DNA of 64,000 nt from an uncultured Burkholderiales bacterium (lineage in GTDB: Bacteria; Pseudomonadota; Gammaproteobacteria; Burkholderiales; Burkholderiaceae_C): contig CAIZHQ010000016.1 of the NCBI GenBank assembly GCA_903932865.1, positions 372,001 through 436,000 of the forward strand, given 5' to 3'. Of this stretch, positions 9,665-21,912 are shown piece by piece. Each line of letters begins with the position of its first letter. Position 1 is the stretch's first letter. A program made the position numbers and the translations under genes. Below the pieces are notes generated by a model, which saw only the letters and a list, made by a program, of their open reading frames with translations, had not been told where the DNA came from and did no database searches.

Positions 9665-10832
9665 CTTGGCCCAATGGTTACAAACCTTGTCTCCTGAGTG
9701 GGGGTTTTTGCGCGTTTTCCAATACATCACGTTCCGCGCCGTGATGGCCGCGATGACCGCTTTGCTGATCGGCCTGGCCGCAGGCCCTTGGGTCATCCGC
9801 CGCTTGACTTCACTCAAAATTGGTCAGCCCATTCGAGGCTATGGCATGGAGTCCCACCTGTCTAAAAGTGGCACCCCCACCATGGGAGGCGTGCTCATCT
9901 TGTTGTCGATCGCCATCGCCACCTTGCTGTGGTTTGACCTTTCCAACCGCTTTGTCTGGATCGTGCTGATCGTGACGCTGGGTTTTGGGGCCATTGGTTG
10001 GGTGGACGACTGGCGCAAAGTGGTCAACAAGGATCCCGAAGGCATGCGTTCGCGCGAAAAGTATTTCTGGCAATCGGTCGTTGGTTTGCTGGCTGCGCTG
10101 TATTTGGTGTTCAGCATCTCCGAAAGTTCCAATGCGCGGGTGCTGGACCTGTTTAGCCAGTGGGTCATGTCAGGTTTTGATGTGAACTTGCCCCCCAAGG
10201 CGGGCTTGCAGGTGCCCTTCTTCAAAGAGGTCAATTACCCCCTGGGTGTGCTGGGCTTTGTGGTCTTGACCTATCTGGTCATTGTGGGTTCCAGCAACGC
10301 GGTGAACCTGACCGATGGCCTGGACGGACTGGCCATCATGCCGGTCGTCATGGTGGGCTCGGCTTTGGGCGTGTTTGCCTATGTGACGGGCAGCGCTGTG
10401 TACTCCAAATACCTGTTTTTTCCGCACATCCCGGGCTCGGGCGAGTTGCTGATTTTTTGCGCGGCCATGGCCGGGGCGGGCTTGGCCTTTTTGTGGTTCA
10501 ACACGCATCCGGCACAAGTCTTCATGGGTGATGTCGGCGCGCTGGCGCTGGGCGCGGCGCTGGGCACCATCGCGGTCATCGTGCGTGCCGAAATCGTGCT
10601 GGCCATCATGGGCGGCATCTTCGTGGTGGAGGCCTTGTCGGTGATGGTGCAGGTGACCTACTTCAAGTACACCAAGAAAAAATATGGAGAAGGCCGTCGT
10701 ATTTTGAAGATGGCCCCTTTGCACCACCATTTTGAGAAAAGTGGTTGGAAAGAAACGCAAGTCGTCGTGCGTTTCTGGATCATCACCATGCTGCTTTGCC
10801 TGGTCGGCTTGTCGACCCTGAAGCTGAGGTAA
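9654..10832 (+). CDS. mraY: Phospho-N-acetylmuramoyl-pentapeptide-transferase MraY
   Basis: Polytopic protein with [34 protein letters not shown] motifs. ATG at 9654 overlaps the murF end by 11 bp. Confidence 0.96.
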   Translation: MLLSLAQWLQTLSPEWGFLRVFQYITFRAVMAAMTALLIGLAAGPWVIRRLTSLKIGQPIRGYGMESHLSKSGTPTMGGVLILLSIAIATLLWFDLSNRFVWIVLIVTLGFGAIGWVDDWRKVVNKDPEGMRSREKYFWQSVVGLLAALYLVFSISESSNARVLDLFSQWVMSGFDVNLPPKAGLQVPFFKEVNYPLGVLGFVVLTYLVIVGSSNAVNLTDGLDGLAIMPVVMVGSALGVFAYVTGSAVYSKYLFFPHIPGSGELLIFCAAMAGAGLAFLWFNTHPAQVFMGDVGALALGAALGTIAVIVRAEIVLAIMGGIFVVEALSVMVQVTYFKYTKKKYGEGRRILKMAPLHHHFEKSGWKETQVVVRFWIITMLLCLVGLSTLKLR

Positions 10833-10835
10833 GCC

Positions 10836-12590
10836 ATGCAGCTGCAAGGTCAACACGTTCTGATTCTCGGTTTGGGTGTTTCCGGCCTGGCGATGGCCCG
10901 TTGGTGCGCACATGCCGGGGCCGACGTGACCGTGGCCGACACCCGTGACGCGCCGCCCCAGTTGGCCGCTTTGCAAGCCGAGTGGCCTGGCGTGCGTTTT
11001 GTGTCGGGCCCCTTTGAGGCCAGTCTGGTCGAAGGCACCGCTGTGCGCGCCGTGTTCCGCAGCCCGGGCCTGGCCCCTGACGTGGTTGCCCCGGTGGTGG
11101 ATGCGGCCCACGCCATGGGCTTGTGGCAAGGCGGCGAACTGAGTCTGTTTGCAGCAGGTTTGCAGGATCTGAAAACACGCTTCGGTTATGCGCCTCAGGT
11201 GCTGGCGATCACCGGCACCAATGGCAAGACCACGGTGACGTCGCTCACCGGGCAGTTGGTGGCGCGTGCGGGCAAAACCGTGAAAGTGGCGGGCAACATT
11301 GGCCCCACGCTGCTGGACACCTTGACCGAAGCGATTGCACAAGCACAAATGCAGGTTGAGCAACAGGCCTCCGAACGTGCCGCCGTTGAACTTGAAAACC
11401 AAGATCAGGTCACTGAGCCGTCATCGCCGACCACCGTCCAAGAAGCTGTCACCCCAACGCAACCGCTCGATGAGACCGCAAGAGAGGCGGCCGATACAGA
11501 AGAGACGCTGGAAGGCCCGGAGGGCGACACCGAAGCGGAGCAGCCGCTGCCCTTGCCTCCTGCTGTGCATGACCCTATGGCTCAGTCGCTGCCCCAGGTC
11601 TGGGTGCTGGAGTTGTCCAGCTTCCAGCTCGACAGCAGCGAGGGCTTTGAGCCGACCACCGCCACGGTGCTGAACATCTCGCAAGACCACTTGGACTGGC
11701 ACGGCAGCATGGCCGCCTACACCGATGCCAAAGCCCGTATATTTGGTGCGCAAGCCTTGATGGTGCTCAACCGCGAAGACGCGCAAGTCATGGCCATGCG
11801 GCCCGAGCCTGTGCGCGTCAAGTTGCAAAAGCCTGTTGAGCGCTCAAGCGTGCTGTTTGGTGGCGACATGCCCCAGCGGCCGGGCGACTTTGGCATCGAA
11901 GTCACACACGGCATGACATGGCTGGTGCGCGCCCTAGAGGCCGATGAAACACGACGCCGCCGCAAGGACGCTGAAGAAGAGCTGCACATCCAGCGCCTGA
12001 TGCCCGCCGATGCCTTGCGCATCCGAGGTCGGCACAACGCGGTCAATGCACTTGCCGCTTTGGCGCTGGCCAGCAGTGCAGGTTGCGCCCTGGGCCCCAT
12101 GCTTTACGGCCTGCGCGAATACCGGGGCGAGCCGCACCGGGTGGAACCGGTGGCGATCGTCAACGAAGTGGAATTTTTTGACGACAGCAAGGGCACCAAC
12201 GTGGGTGCCACCGTAGCCGCCTTGCAAGGCTTGGGTGCAGAACGCCGTGTGGTGATCATTTTGGGTGGCGAAGGCAAGGGCCAGGACTTCACGCCATTGG
12301 TCGAACCCGTCAAGCGCTTTGCCCGAGGCGTGGTCTTGATCGGCCGCGATGCCTCCGTCATCTGCGAAGCGCTGCAAGGCACGGACGTGCCGATGCGAGA
12401 CGCCACCGACATGCATGACGCGGTCGAACAAGCTGCGGCCATGGCCCGCAGCGGTGATGCGGTTTTGATGTCGCCCGCCTGCGCCAGCTTTGACATGTTT
12501 GACAACTACGGCCACCGTGCAGAAGTGTTTTGCCAGGCCGTGGCCCGCGTGGCCGAAGCGGCGGGTGTGGCCATGGAGGCTGGGCGATGA
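10836..12590 (+). CDS. murD: UDP-N-acetylmuramoylalanine--D-glutamate ligase MurD with large acidic insertion
   Basis: [46 protein letters not shown] motifs. 584 aa with an extra Glu/Pro/Thr-rich block. Confidence 0.93.
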   Translation: MQLQGQHVLILGLGVSGLAMARWCAHAGADVTVADTRDAPPQLAALQAEWPGVRFVSGPFEASLVEGTAVRAVFRSPGLAPDVVAPVVDAAHAMGLWQGGELSLFAAGLQDLKTRFGYAPQVLAITGTNGKTTVTSLTGQLVARAGKTVKVAGNIGPTLLDTLTEAIAQAQMQVEQQASERAAVELENQDQVTEPSSPTTVQEAVTPTQPLDETAREAADTEETLEGPEGDTEAEQPLPLPPAVHDPMAQSLPQVWVLELSSFQLDSSEGFEPTTATVLNISQDHLDWHGSMAAYTDAKARIFGAQALMVLNREDAQVMAMRPEPVRVKLQKPVERSSVLFGGDMPQRPGDFGIEVTHGMTWLVRALEADETRRRRKDAEEELHIQRLMPADALRIRGRHNAVNALAALALASSAGCALGPMLYGLREYRGEPHRVEPVAIVNEVEFFDDSKGTNVGATVAALQGLGAERRVVIILGGEGKGQDFTPLVEPVKRFARGVVLIGRDASVICEALQGTDVPMRDATDMHDAVEQAAAMARSGDAVLMSPACASFDMFDNYGHRAEVFCQAVARVAEAAGVAMEAGR

Positions 12591-13888
12591 GCGAAGCCAG
12601 CACATTCCCTCAGCGACTGCAGCAGTCCGCAGCGGGTCTGCTCCAACGCATGACTGGCGGGCTTGTCGGTGGTCCAGGGGCCGGTTCACAAGGCTTGCCG
12701 GTCAATTTGGGTGACTACGGCATGACCGGTCGTGTCAACGCTCGCCCGGCCCGAATACAAAGTGTGGATCAGGCCTTGGTTTGGGTGGCGGTGGCTTTGC
12801 TGCTGTGGGGCATGGTCATGGTGTACTCAGCCTCGATTGCGATGCCGGACAACCCGCGTTTTTCCCGCTACAGCCATACCCATTTCCTTTTGCGCCATGT
12901 GATTTCCATGGTGGTGGGCTGCATCATGGCCTTGCTGGTTTTTCAGGTGCGCATGGAGACTTGGGAAAAAGCGGCCCGTCCCTTGTTCGTATTCTCACTG
13001 GTGTTGCTGGCGGTGGTGCTGATTCCCTTCATTGGCAAGGGTGTGAACGGTGCACGCCGCTGGATTTCATTTGGAGTACTCAACTTCCAGCCTTCCGAGT
13101 TGGCCAAGCTGGCGACCATCATTTATGCCGCCGATTACATGGTGCGAAAGATGGACGTGAAGGAGAAATTCTTCAAGGCTGTGTTGCCCATGGGCGCGGC
13201 CATTGGATTGGCAGGGGTGTTCTTGCTGGCCGAGCCGGACATGGGTGCGTTCATGGTGATCGCCACCATCGCCATGGGCATCTTGTTCCTAGGGGGAGTC
13301 AATGCCCGCATGTTTTTCTTGATTCTGGGCATCTTGGTGCTGGCCTTCGTGGTCATGATCGCCGAGTCGCCCTGGCGCAGGGAGCGGATTTTTGCCTACC
13401 TTGACCCCTTCAGCGCCCAGCATGCTCTGGGCAAGGGTTACCAGCTGACGCACTCGTTGATTGCCATTGGTCGTGGTGAGGTTTGGGGCGTGGGCTTGGG
13501 TGGAAGCGTAGAAAAACTGCACTGGCTGCCCGAAGCACATACCGACTTCTTGCTGGCTGTGATCGGTGAAGAATTTGGCCTGGTGGGCTTGACACTGGTC
13601 ATTGGCCTGTTCTTGTGGCTCAGCCGCCGCATCATGGTGATTGGGCGTCAGGCCATTGCGCTGGAAAAAGTCTTTTCCGGTTTGGTCGCTCAAGGCGTGG
13701 GCATTTGGATCGGCTTTCAGGCCTTCATCAACATGGGCGTGAACCTCGGGGCCTTGCCCACCAAGGGCCTGACTTTGCCGCTGATGAGTTACGGCGGCTC
13801 GGCCATCATGATGAACCTGATCGCGATTGCCATCGTGCTGCGCATCGATGCTGAAAACAAGCAAATGATGCGGGGAGGGCGGCCATGA
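12587..13888 (+). CDS. ftsW: Peptidoglycan glycosyltransferase FtsW (SEDS family)
   Basis: SEDS-family TM protein: [36 protein letters not shown]. Confidence 0.95.
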   Translation: MSEASTFPQRLQQSAAGLLQRMTGGLVGGPGAGSQGLPVNLGDYGMTGRVNARPARIQSVDQALVWVAVALLLWGMVMVYSASIAMPDNPRFSRYSHTHFLLRHVISMVVGCIMALLVFQVRMETWEKAARPLFVFSLVLLAVVLIPFIGKGVNGARRWISFGVLNFQPSELAKLATIIYAADYMVRKMDVKEKFFKAVLPMGAAIGLAGVFLLAEPDMGAFMVIATIAMGILFLGGVNARMFFLILGILVLAFVVMIAESPWRRERIFAYLDPFSAQHALGKGYQLTHSLIAIGRGEVWGVGLGGSVEKLHWLPEAHTDFLLAVIGEEFGLVGLTLVIGLFLWLSRRIMVIGRQAIALEKVFSGLVAQGVGIWIGFQAFINMGVNLGALPTKGLTLPLMSYGGSAIMMNLIAIAIVLRIDAENKQMMRGGRP

Positions 13889-14955
13889 TCGACACGCGCA
13901 AAACCGCATTGGTGATGGCGGGCGGCACAGGCGGTCACATTTTCCCCGGCTTGGCCGTGGCCGAAGCTTTGCGCGAAGCCGGTTGGCGCGTGCATTGGAT
14001 GGGCGCGCCAGACAGCATGGAAAGCCAGTTGGTGCCGCCGCGTGGTTTCGCCTTCGAGGCAGTGGCTTTTGGCGGTGTGCGCGGCAAGGGCATTCAGACC
14101 CTGGCTTTGCTGCCGCTGCGCTTGCTGCGCGCTTTTTGGCAAAGTTTGCAGGTGGTGCGCCGCGTCAAGCCCGATGTGGTGCTGGGCCTGGGTGGCTACA
14201 TCTCCTTCCCGGGCGGCATGATGGCCAGCCTGTGGAGCAAACCTTTGGTGTTGCACGAGCAAAACTCGGTGGCGGGCCTGGCCAACAAGGTGCTGGTGCA
14301 ATTGGCCGACCGCGTGTTCACCGCTTTCCCCGGGGTCTTCAAAACCGGGCAGTGGGTGGGCAATCCCTTGCGGCGCGCCTTCACCGAGCAGGCCACGCCC
14401 GCTGAACGCTTTGCCGGACGCAGTGGTCCCTTGCGTGTGTTGGTGGTGGGTGGCAGCCTGGGCGCCAAGGCCTTGAACGACATCGTGCCGCAAGCTTTGG
14501 CCTTGATGCCAGAGTCCACACGCCCGCAGGTGATCCACCAAAGCGGGGCCAAACAAATTGAAGCGCTACGTACCAACTACGCGAATGCAGGCGTGCAGGC
14601 TGAATTGACCCCGTTCATCGACGACACAGCCAGCGCCTTCGCACAAGCCGATCTGGTGATCTGCCGCGCCGGCGCCAGCACCGTGACCGAGCTGGCGGCG
14701 GTGGGCGTGGCCGCTTTGTTCGTGCCCTTCCCATTCGCAGTGGACGACCACCAGACCACGAATGCGCAGTTTTTGGTGGCTTCGGGTGGCGGGTGGCTGG
14801 TGCCGCAGGCCGAGTTGACCGCACAAAACCTGGCCGAGCGCCTGACGGCCTTGAGCCGCGACACCTTGCAGGACGTGGCCCAAAAAGCCCATGCACAGAA
14901 AAAAACGAATGCAACCAGGGAGGTTGTGATGGCTTGTGAGGAGTTGGCGGCATGA
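13885..14955 (+). CDS. murG: UDP-N-acetylglucosamine--N-acetylmuramyl-(pentapeptide) pyrophosphoryl-undecaprenol GlcNAc transferase MurG
   Basis: [59 protein letters not shown]. Confidence 0.96.
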   Translation: MIDTRKTALVMAGGTGGHIFPGLAVAEALREAGWRVHWMGAPDSMESQLVPPRGFAFEAVAFGGVRGKGIQTLALLPLRLLRAFWQSLQVVRRVKPDVVLGLGGYISFPGGMMASLWSKPLVLHEQNSVAGLANKVLVQLADRVFTAFPGVFKTGQWVGNPLRRAFTEQATPAERFAGRSGPLRVLVVGGSLGAKALNDIVPQALALMPESTRPQVIHQSGAKQIEALRTNYANAGVQAELTPFIDDTASAFAQADLVICRAGASTVTELAAVGVAALFVPFPFAVDDHQTTNAQFLVASGGGWLVPQAELTAQNLAERLTALSRDTLQDVAQKAHAQKKTNATREVVMACEELAA

Positions 14956-16388
14956 AACACGCCATCCGAAAAATTCATTTCATCGGGGTGGGCGGCTCGG
15001 GCATGAGCGGCATTGCCGAAGTGTTGCTCAATCTGGGTTACCAGATTTCCGGCTCCGATTTGTCCGACAGCGCCACGCTGCAGCGGCTGGCGGGTTTGGG
15101 CATCGCCACCCATGTGGGCCACAGCGCGGGGAATGTCCAAGATGCCGATGCGGTGGTCACGTCGACCGCAGTGAAAGCCGACAACCCCGAGGTGCTGGCC
15201 GCTCGGGCGCGCCATATTCCCATCGTGCCAAGGGCTGTCATGCTGGCCGAACTCATGCGCATGAAACAGGGCGTGGCCATTGCGGGCACGCACGGCAAAA
15301 CCACCACCACCAGCTTGGTGGCCAGTGTGCTGGCCGAGGCCGGGCTGGACCCGACCTTCGTGATTGGCGGTCGCTTGAACAGCGCCGGCGCCAATGCCAA
15401 GTTGGGCACGGGCGACTACATCGTGGTGGAAGCCGATGAGTCGGATGCTTCTTTCTTGAATTTGCTGCCCGTGATGGCGGTGGTGACCAACATCGACGCC
15501 GACCACATGGAAACCTATGGCCATGACCTGGCCAAGCTCAAGGCGGCCTTTGTCGAGTTCCTGCACCGCATGCCTTTTTATGGCACGGCCATCGTTTGCT
15601 CGGACGATCCTGGCGTGCAGTCCATCGTGAACGACATCGCCCGCCCCGTGACCACTTATGGCCTGAACGAAGGGGCCCAAGTGCGTGCGGTGAATGTGCA
15701 GGCTCAAAACGGTCAGATGCACTTCACGGTGCAAAGGCGCAACGGCGTGACCTTGCCCGACATGCCCATCGTGCTGAATTTGCCCGGCGTGCACAACGTG
15801 CTCAATGCTCTGGCTGCCATTTCCGTGGCCGTCGAACTGGGTGTCGACGATGGCGCGGTGCAACGCGCATTGGCCCAGTTCAAGGGCGTGGGTCGGCGTT
15901 TTCAGCGTTATGGCGATGTGGCCACGGCCGACGGTCAAGGGCGCTTTACCGTCATCGACGATTACGGGCACCACCCGGTCGAGATGGCCGCCACATTGGC
16001 CGCAGCACGTGGTGCTTTCCCAGGTCGCCGTTTGGTGCTGGCTTTTCAGCCGCACCGTTACAGCCGCACGCGGGACTGTTTTGAGGATTTCGTCAAGGTC
16101 ATTGGCCAAGGCTGCGACAGCATGCTCTTGTCCGAGGTGTATGCCGCAGGCGAGGCGCCCATCGTGGCGGCCGATGGCCGTTCGTTGGCCCGGGCGCTGC
16201 GCGTCGCGGGCAAGGTCGAACCTGTGTTTGTTGATCAGATTGCCGACATGCCCCAGGCCGTGATGAACAACGCCCGTGACGGCGATGTGCTCATTTGCAT
16301 GGGGGCAGGCTCCATTGGTGCCACCCCTGCGCAGGTGGTGGCCTTGGCCGGTCTCGTCAAAGATGCGGCCAAAAAGGTGATCGCATGA
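14952..16388 (+). CDS. murC: UDP-N-acetylmuramate--L-alanine ligase MurC
   Basis: [49 protein letters not shown]. Confidence 0.96.
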   Translation: MKHAIRKIHFIGVGGSGMSGIAEVLLNLGYQISGSDLSDSATLQRLAGLGIATHVGHSAGNVQDADAVVTSTAVKADNPEVLAARARHIPIVPRAVMLAELMRMKQGVAIAGTHGKTTTTSLVASVLAEAGLDPTFVIGGRLNSAGANAKLGTGDYIVVEADESDASFLNLLPVMAVVTNIDADHMETYGHDLAKLKAAFVEFLHRMPFYGTAIVCSDDPGVQSIVNDIARPVTTYGLNEGAQVRAVNVQAQNGQMHFTVQRRNGVTLPDMPIVLNLPGVHNVLNALAAISVAVELGVDDGAVQRALAQFKGVGRRFQRYGDVATADGQGRFTVIDDYGHHPVEMAATLAAARGAFPGRRLVLAFQPHRYSRTRDCFEDFVKVIGQGCDSMLLSEVYAAGEAPIVAADGRSLARALRVAGKVEPVFVDQIADMPQAVMNNARDGDVLICMGAGSIGATPAQVVALAGLVKDAAKKVIA

Positions 16389-17359
16389 CGAAGAGCGTCC
16401 ATCAGATGAACATGGGCAAAGTGGCTGTGCTGATGGGTGGGCGCTCGGCTGAGCGCGAAGTCTCCCTCATGTCGGGCCAGGGCGTGCTCAAAGCCTTGTT
16501 GGCTTCTGGGGTTGACGCCCACGCTTTTGACCCGGCGAAGCGCGAGCTGAGCGAGCTCTCAAAAGAAGGCTTCCAGCGCTGCTTCATCGCCTTGCACGGT
16601 CGCTTCGGAGAGGACGGCACGGTGCAAGGTGCATTGGAATTGATGGGCATTCCCTACACCGGCTCGGGTGTGATGGCGTCGAGCATCGCCATGGACAAGG
16701 CCATGACCAAACGGGTCTGGCAAGCCGAAGGTTTGCCAGTGCCAAGGCATGTGCTGGTGCACCCCGCGCAGATCGACAGCTTGTCGGCCGACGAGATCAT
16801 CCAGACATTGGGCCTGCCGTTGATCGTCAAGCCCGCACGCGAAGGTTCGTCCATTGGCGTGAGCAAGGTGCAGCGGGCCGAAGACCTGCACCCGGCTTTG
16901 CGCGCTGCGGCTGCATGCGACCACGATATCCTGTGCGAGCAGTGCATCGTGGGTGACGAGGTCACCTGCCCCGTGCTGGGTGCGGGCGACGAGGCCCGTG
17001 CCTTGCCTGTGATCCAGATCGTGGCCCCCGAGGGCAATTACGACTACCAAAACAAGTACTTCACCGACGACACGCAATACCTGGTGCCCTGCGGTTTGCC
17101 TGCGCAAGAAGAAGCTGCCATCCAGGCTTTGGTACGCCGGGCTTACCAAGCCCTGGGCTGCAGGGGTTGGGGTCGCATCGACGTGATGATCGATGGTGTC
17201 TCGCGTCAGCCCTATTTGCTGGAGATCAACACCTCGCCCGGCATGACTGGGCATTCGCTGGTGCCCATGTCGGCAGCGGCCGATGGCATGCCTTACGAGG
17301 CCCTGTGCCGCCATTTGCTGGCTTCTGCTGGGTTGGACTATGAGGGAGCAGCTGCATGA
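16385..17359 (+). CDS. ddl: D-alanine--D-alanine ligase
   Basis: [58 protein letters not shown] at 16385 overlaps the murC stop by 4 bp. Confidence 0.95.
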   Translation: MTKSVHQMNMGKVAVLMGGRSAEREVSLMSGQGVLKALLASGVDAHAFDPAKRELSELSKEGFQRCFIALHGRFGEDGTVQGALELMGIPYTGSGVMASSIAMDKAMTKRVWQAEGLPVPRHVLVHPAQIDSLSADEIIQTLGLPLIVKPAREGSSIGVSKVQRAEDLHPALRAAAACDHDILCEQCIVGDEVTCPVLGAGDEARALPVIQIVAPEGNYDYQNKYFTDDTQYLVPCGLPAQEEAAIQALVRRAYQALGCRGWGRIDVMIDGVSRQPYLLEINTSPGMTGHSLVPMSAAADGMPYEALCRHLLASAGLDYEGAAA

Positions 17360-18144
17360 AAAACCCCATGCCCTTGCCAACGGATGTCCGACTCATGAAC
17401 ATCGCCACAGTTTTGCTGGTGGTTGCGTTTGTGCTGCTGACCTTGGGCGGATGGGCATGGTGGTTGATACGTCACCCGGGCTTTGCGTTGCAGACGATCA
17501 CCGTGCAAGGCGAGGTGAGCCGCAACAACGCGTTCGCCTTCCGCACGCAAGTTTTGCCCAAGCTGGAAGGCAATTTTTTCACCATCGATCTGGCCAAGGC
17601 GCGGCTGGCATTCGAGGCGGTACCTTGGGTGCGCGTCGCGGTGGTGCACCGTGATTTCCCCAACCGTTTGCGGGCGGTCTTGTCGGAGCACCGGCCCATG
17701 GCCCTGTGGGGCAATGAGGATGCCGGCACTTTGATCAACGAACAAGGCCAAGTGTTTGAAGCCACTCTGGACGATGCTGATGCTGAACGTCTGCCGCGCA
17801 TGAAGGGCCCCGTTGCCGAGTCGCAAGCCGTGGCCGGTATGTACTTGGCTTTGAGCCCGCGTTTTCAGACGCTGGACATGGAGATCGACCTGCTGGAGCT
17901 GACCCCCCGTGGCAGTTGGCGGGTTCAAACCAAACAGGGTGCTCAGATCGAGCTGGGCCGTGGCAACCGCACTGAAATAGTGCAAAGGCTGGACGTGTTT
18001 TTGACAACGTTGAAGCAGGTGACCGCTCGCTATGGGCGAGGTGCTTCTGCTGTGGCCAGTGCGGATTTGCGGCACAAGGATGCATATGCCTTGCGCTTGC
18101 ATGGTGTGAGCACGGTGGATGCGGACAACAAGAAAAAGCCTTGA
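17356..18144 (+). CDS. ftsQ: Cell division protein FtsQ
   Basis: N-terminal TM plus POTRA-like segment between ddl and ftsA ([46 protein letters not shown]). Confidence 0.92.
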   Translation: MKNPMPLPTDVRLMNIATVLLVVAFVLLTLGGWAWWLIRHPGFALQTITVQGEVSRNNAFAFRTQVLPKLEGNFFTIDLAKARLAFEAVPWVRVAVVHRDFPNRLRAVLSEHRPMALWGNEDAGTLINEQGQVFEATLDDADAERLPRMKGPVAESQAVAGMYLALSPRFQTLDMEIDLLELTPRGSWRVQTKQGAQIELGRGNRTEIVQRLDVFLTTLKQVTARYGRGASAVASADLRHKDAYALRLHGVSTVDADNKKKP

Positions 18145-18184
18145 GCGGTCAAGGCGCAGGAATCAAACGGAAACGGTGGTGATC

Positions 18185-19414
18185 ATGGCAAAAGAGTACA
18201 AAGATTTGGTTGTGGGCTTGGACATTGGAACGTCCAAGGTCATGGCCGTGGTGGCCGAGGTGATGGCTGATGGTCAGCTCAAGATTGCCGGGCTGGGCAT
18301 CGCGCCGGGCAATGGGCTCAAGCGTGGCGTGGTGGTCAACATCGACGCCACGGTGCAAAGCATCCAGCAGGCGCTGAAAGAAGCTGAGCTGATGGCCGAC
18401 TGCAAGATCACCCGTGTGAACGTGGGCATCACGGGCAGTCACATTCGGGGCATCAACTCCAGTGGCATGGTGGCCATCAAGGACAAGGAAGTTACCCAGG
18501 CCGACCTGGCCCGTGTGATGGAGACGGCGCGTGCCATCAACATTTCCAGCGACCAGCGTCTGCTCCTGGTGGCCCCGCAGGAATTCGTGATTGACAGCCA
18601 GGAGGTCAAAGAGCCCATCGGCATGAGCGGCATGCGCCTGGAGGCCAAAGTGCACATCGTCACGGGCGCACAAAGTGCGGCAGAAAACATCATCAAGTGC
18701 GTGCGTCGCTGCGGGCTTGAAGTTGACCAACTGCTGCTCAACCCCCAGTCCTCTAGCCTGGCTGTCTTGTCCGAAGACGAACGTGAATTGGGTGTGGTGT
18801 GTGTGGACATCGGCGCCGGCACGACCGATGTGGCCATTTTTGCCAACGGCTCGATTCGCCACACCGCCGTCATCCCGATCGCGGGGGACCTGATCACCAG
18901 CGACATTGCCATGGCCTTGCGCACGCCCACCAAGGATGCGGAAGACATCAAGGTCGAAAGTGGCAACGCCAAACAGCTGCTGGCCGACCCGGATGCGCAG
19001 GTGGAAGTGCCGGGTCTGGGTGACCGGGGGCCGCGCATGCTCAGCCGCCAGGCCCTGGCCGGCGTGATCGAGCCGCGCATTGAAGAAATTTTCTCGCTGG
19101 TGCATCAGGTCATCCGCGAGTCAGGTTACGAAGAAGTCTTGTCCTCAGGCATTGTGCTCACAGGCGGCAGCGCGGTGATGCCGGGCATGATCGAATTGGG
19201 CGAGGACATCTTCCTCAAGCCGGTGCGCCGGGGCTTGCCCAAGTATTCCGGGGGGCTGGCCGACATGGTCAGTCAGCCGCGTGCAGCGACCGTGATGGGT
19301 CTGTTGGAAGAGGCCCGCTTGGCTCGCCTGCGCGGCTACAAGGTGACCCAAAAGAAGAGTTCGGTGAACAACGCTTTTGGCCGATTCAAAGACTTCATTG
19401 TGGGGAACTTCTGA
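18185..19414 (+). CDS. ftsA: Cell division protein FtsA
   Basis: VGLDIGTSKVMAVV, DIGAGTTDVAIF, LTGGSAVMPGM; C-terminal amphipathic helix. Confidence 0.96.
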   Translation: MAKEYKDLVVGLDIGTSKVMAVVAEVMADGQLKIAGLGIAPGNGLKRGVVVNIDATVQSIQQALKEAELMADCKITRVNVGITGSHIRGINSSGMVAIKDKEVTQADLARVMETARAINISSDQRLLLVAPQEFVIDSQEVKEPIGMSGMRLEAKVHIVTGAQSAAENIIKCVRRCGLEVDQLLLNPQSSSLAVLSEDERELGVVCVDIGAGTTDVAIFANGSIRHTAVIPIAGDLITSDIAMALRTPTKDAEDIKVESGNAKQLLADPDAQVEVPGLGDRGPRMLSRQALAGVIEPRIEEIFSLVHQVIRESGYEEVLSSGIVLTGGSAVMPGMIELGEDIFLKPVRRGLPKYSGGLADMVSQPRAATVMGLLEEARLARLRGYKVTQKKSSVNNAFGRFKDFIVGNF

Positions 19415-19549
19415 TGAACTGGACCCAAATTTATCAAGCCAGAAGCAGCCCACCCTTGTCAAGGCCGCTGCGATGTTGACAACACTTTGAAACGAAACAA
19501 GAAATTCAGAAAACTTTCAGGCAACTGCAAACCCTTTAGGAGAAGTACC

Positions 19550-20764
19550 ATGACCATCGAAATGATCCAGACAGAAGAATTCAACCAAGGCACACAGATC
19601 AAAGTGATCGGGGTGGGCGGCGGCGGCGGCAATGCCGTCGAGCACATGATCGAGCGCCAAGTTCAAGGTGTGGAGTTCATCTGCGCCAACACCGACGCAC
19701 AAGCCCTGGCCCGCAGCGCGGCGCACCGTTTTGTGCAACTGGGTCAAACCGGTCTGGGCGCTGGCAGCAGGCCCGACAAAGGCCGAGAAGCCGCTGAAAA
19801 TGCCGAGGCCGACATCCGTGCAGCCATCGAGGGTGCGCACATGTTGTTCATCACTGCTGGCATGGGCGGCGGCACTGGCACAGGCGCAGCGCCTGTGATT
19901 GCCCGCATTGCCAAAGACATGGGCATCCTCACCGTGGGCGTGGTCACCAAGCCTTTCGACTTTGAAGGCAAGCGCCGCATGGACAACGCTGACGAAGGCA
20001 TGAAGGAGCTCGAAGCCAGCGTGGACTCGCTGATCGTGGTCCTCAACGAAAAGCTGCTGGAATTGCCTGGCGGTGAAGACATGACGCAAGACGAGGCGTT
20101 CTCGCACGCCAACGACGTGCTGAAAAACGCCGTGGGCGGCATTGCTGAAATCATCAACGTGCCTGGCCATGTGAACGTCGACTTTGAAGACGTGCGCACC
20201 GTGATGGGAGAGCCGGGCAAAGCCATGATGGGCACGGCTGCTGCCAGCGGCCCGGACCGCGCACGCCTTGCGGCCGAACAAGCCGTGGCATGTCCGCTGC
20301 TCGAAGGCGTGGACCTCAAGGGCGCACGTGGTGTGCTGGTGTTGATCAGTGCTGCCAAGGGATCCTTGAAACTGTCTGAATCCAAGCAAGCCATGAACAC
20401 CATCCGCGACTGCGCTTCGGAAGATGCGCACGTCATCTATGGCACTGCCTACGACGAAAGCCTGGGCGACCAGATCCGAGTGACTGTGGTGGCCACAGGC
20501 TTGGCCAAGGCCGGTGCTCGCCGCGCGTCACCACCTTTGCAAGTGTTGCGCACTGGTACCGACAATGCCCCCTTCATGATGGGCGGGCAAGAAGCGGTGG
20601 CCTCCCCGATGGGCGCAACAGCTGCCCTGAGCGCTGCGGGCATGAACACCCCGGCCATCTGGCGCAGCAACCGCACCCATGCGGCGGCGCGTGTGGACGG
20701 CATGGCCAATGCGGGCATGGACGACATCGAGATCCCGGCCTTCCTGCGCAAACAGGCGGACTGA
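19550..20764 (+). CDS. ftsZ: Cell division protein FtsZ
   Basis: KVIGVGGGGGNAVEHM, GMGGGTGTGAAPVIA, C-terminal conserved peptide DDIEIPAFLRKQAD. Confidence 0.97.
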   Translation: MTIEMIQTEEFNQGTQIKVIGVGGGGGNAVEHMIERQVQGVEFICANTDAQALARSAAHRFVQLGQTGLGAGSRPDKGREAAENAEADIRAAIEGAHMLFITAGMGGGTGTGAAPVIARIAKDMGILTVGVVTKPFDFEGKRRMDNADEGMKELEASVDSLIVVLNEKLLELPGGEDMTQDEAFSHANDVLKNAVGGIAEIINVPGHVNVDFEDVRTVMGEPGKAMMGTAAASGPDRARLAAEQAVACPLLEGVDLKGARGVLVLISAAKGSLKLSESKQAMNTIRDCASEDAHVIYGTAYDESLGDQIRVTVVATGLAKAGARRASPPLQVLRTGTDNAPFMMGGQEAVASPMGATAALSAAGMNTPAIWRSNRTHAAARVDGMANAGMDDIEIPAFLRKQAD

Positions 20765-20795
20765 TCCATTCGCCCTCAGGGGCTTTGTGGACAAG

Positions 20796-20823
20796 GGCCA
20801 GACCGGCATCCGCCGGTCTGGTC
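20796..20823 (+). other. Strong hairpin between ftsZ and lpxC
   Basis: CCAGACCGGC-atcc-GCCGGTCTGG, perfect 10-bp stem (20798-20807/20812-20821) ending about 20 nt before the lpxC ATG. No clear U-tract. Confidence 0.75.
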
Positions 20824-20840
20824 CCCCTTAAAATGCTTGC

Positions 20841-21764
20841 ATGCTCGCCCAACGCACCCTCAAAACCCTGACCCGAGCCGTTGGCGTGGGTTTGCACAGC
20901 GGCCAGCGGGTCGAATTGACGCTGCGCCCCGCAGCGCCCGATACCGGCATTGTGTTTCGTCGGGTGGATCTGCCCGAGCCCGTGGACATCCCGGTGCGGG
21001 CCGAGTCGGTGACCGACACGCGCCTGGCCTCGACCATCTCGGTCGGGCAGGCCAAAGTTTTCACCGTCGAGCACCTCATGTCCGCCTGCGCGGGTCTGGG
21101 CATCGACAACCTGTATGTGGACATCACTGCCGAAGAAGTGCCCATTCTGGATGGCTCAGCATCGTCGTTTGTGTTTTTGTTGCAAAGCGCGGGGATCGTC
21201 GAGCAAAACGCGCCCAAGCGGTTTTTGCGCGTGCTCAAAACCGTGCAAGTCAGTGAAGGCGAGGGCAACAACATCAAATGGGCCAAATTAGAGCCTTACC
21301 ACGGCTACAAACTCAGCTTTGAGATCGATTTCCGCCACCCCGCCGTCGATTCGACCGGTCAGTTGGTGGTGTTTGACATGTCCGAAGGCGTCTACTCGCG
21401 TGACATCGCCCGAGCCCGTACCTTTGGCTTCACCAAAGACGTGGAAATGATGCGCGCCAATGGGTTGGCTCTGGGCGGCGGTCTGGACAACGCCATCGTC
21501 ATGGACGATTACAAGGTACTCAACGCCGACGGTCTGCGCTACGACGACGAGTTCGTCAAGCACAAAATCCTTGACGCCATGGGCGATTTGTACATCGTGG
21601 GCAAACCCTTGCTGGCTGCCTACAGCGCCTTCCGCTCGGGCCATGCCATGAACAACCAGTTGTTGCGCGCCCTGCTGGCCCAGCCTGATGCCTACGAGAT
21701 CGTGACTTTTGACGTGGCCAGCCAGGCCCCCAAAGGCTTTGGATCGTTGCAACCGGCTTGGTGA
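20841..21764 (+). CDS. lpxC: UDP-3-O-acyl-N-acetylglucosamine deacetylase LpxC
   Basis: [65 protein letters not shown]. Confidence 0.97.
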   Translation: MLAQRTLKTLTRAVGVGLHSGQRVELTLRPAAPDTGIVFRRVDLPEPVDIPVRAESVTDTRLASTISVGQAKVFTVEHLMSACAGLGIDNLYVDITAEEVPILDGSASSFVFLLQSAGIVEQNAPKRFLRVLKTVQVSEGEGNNIKWAKLEPYHGYKLSFEIDFRHPAVDSTGQLVVFDMSEGVYSRDIARARTFGFTKDVEMMRANGLALGGGLDNAIVMDDYKVLNADGLRYDDEFVKHKILDAMGDLYIVGKPLLAAYSAFRSGHAMNNQLLRALLAQPDAYEIVTFDVASQAPKGFGSLQPAW

Positions 21765-21912
21765 AAGCAGGAACAGCGCGGCTCGTTTGTCCGTACCCCT
21801 TACTCTCCCAGCCGAAGCTCAATGAGCAGTCAGGTCTGGCCGCAGGCCGTTGCCATTTTCCGTGTCGCAGCCTGTTCAACCCCCCGTCTTGGCCTGCGCT
21901 ACCATGGGTCAC

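Noticed and set aside
10170-11402. 410-aa minus-strand ORF opposite mraY/murD
   Set aside because: Shadow ORF with His/Gln-rich nonsense composition in high-GC DNA; the + strand carries clear mraY and murD.
14577-16109. 510-aa minus-strand ORF opposite murG/murC
   Set aside because: Antisense to well-supported murG and murC; composition typical of complement-frame translation.
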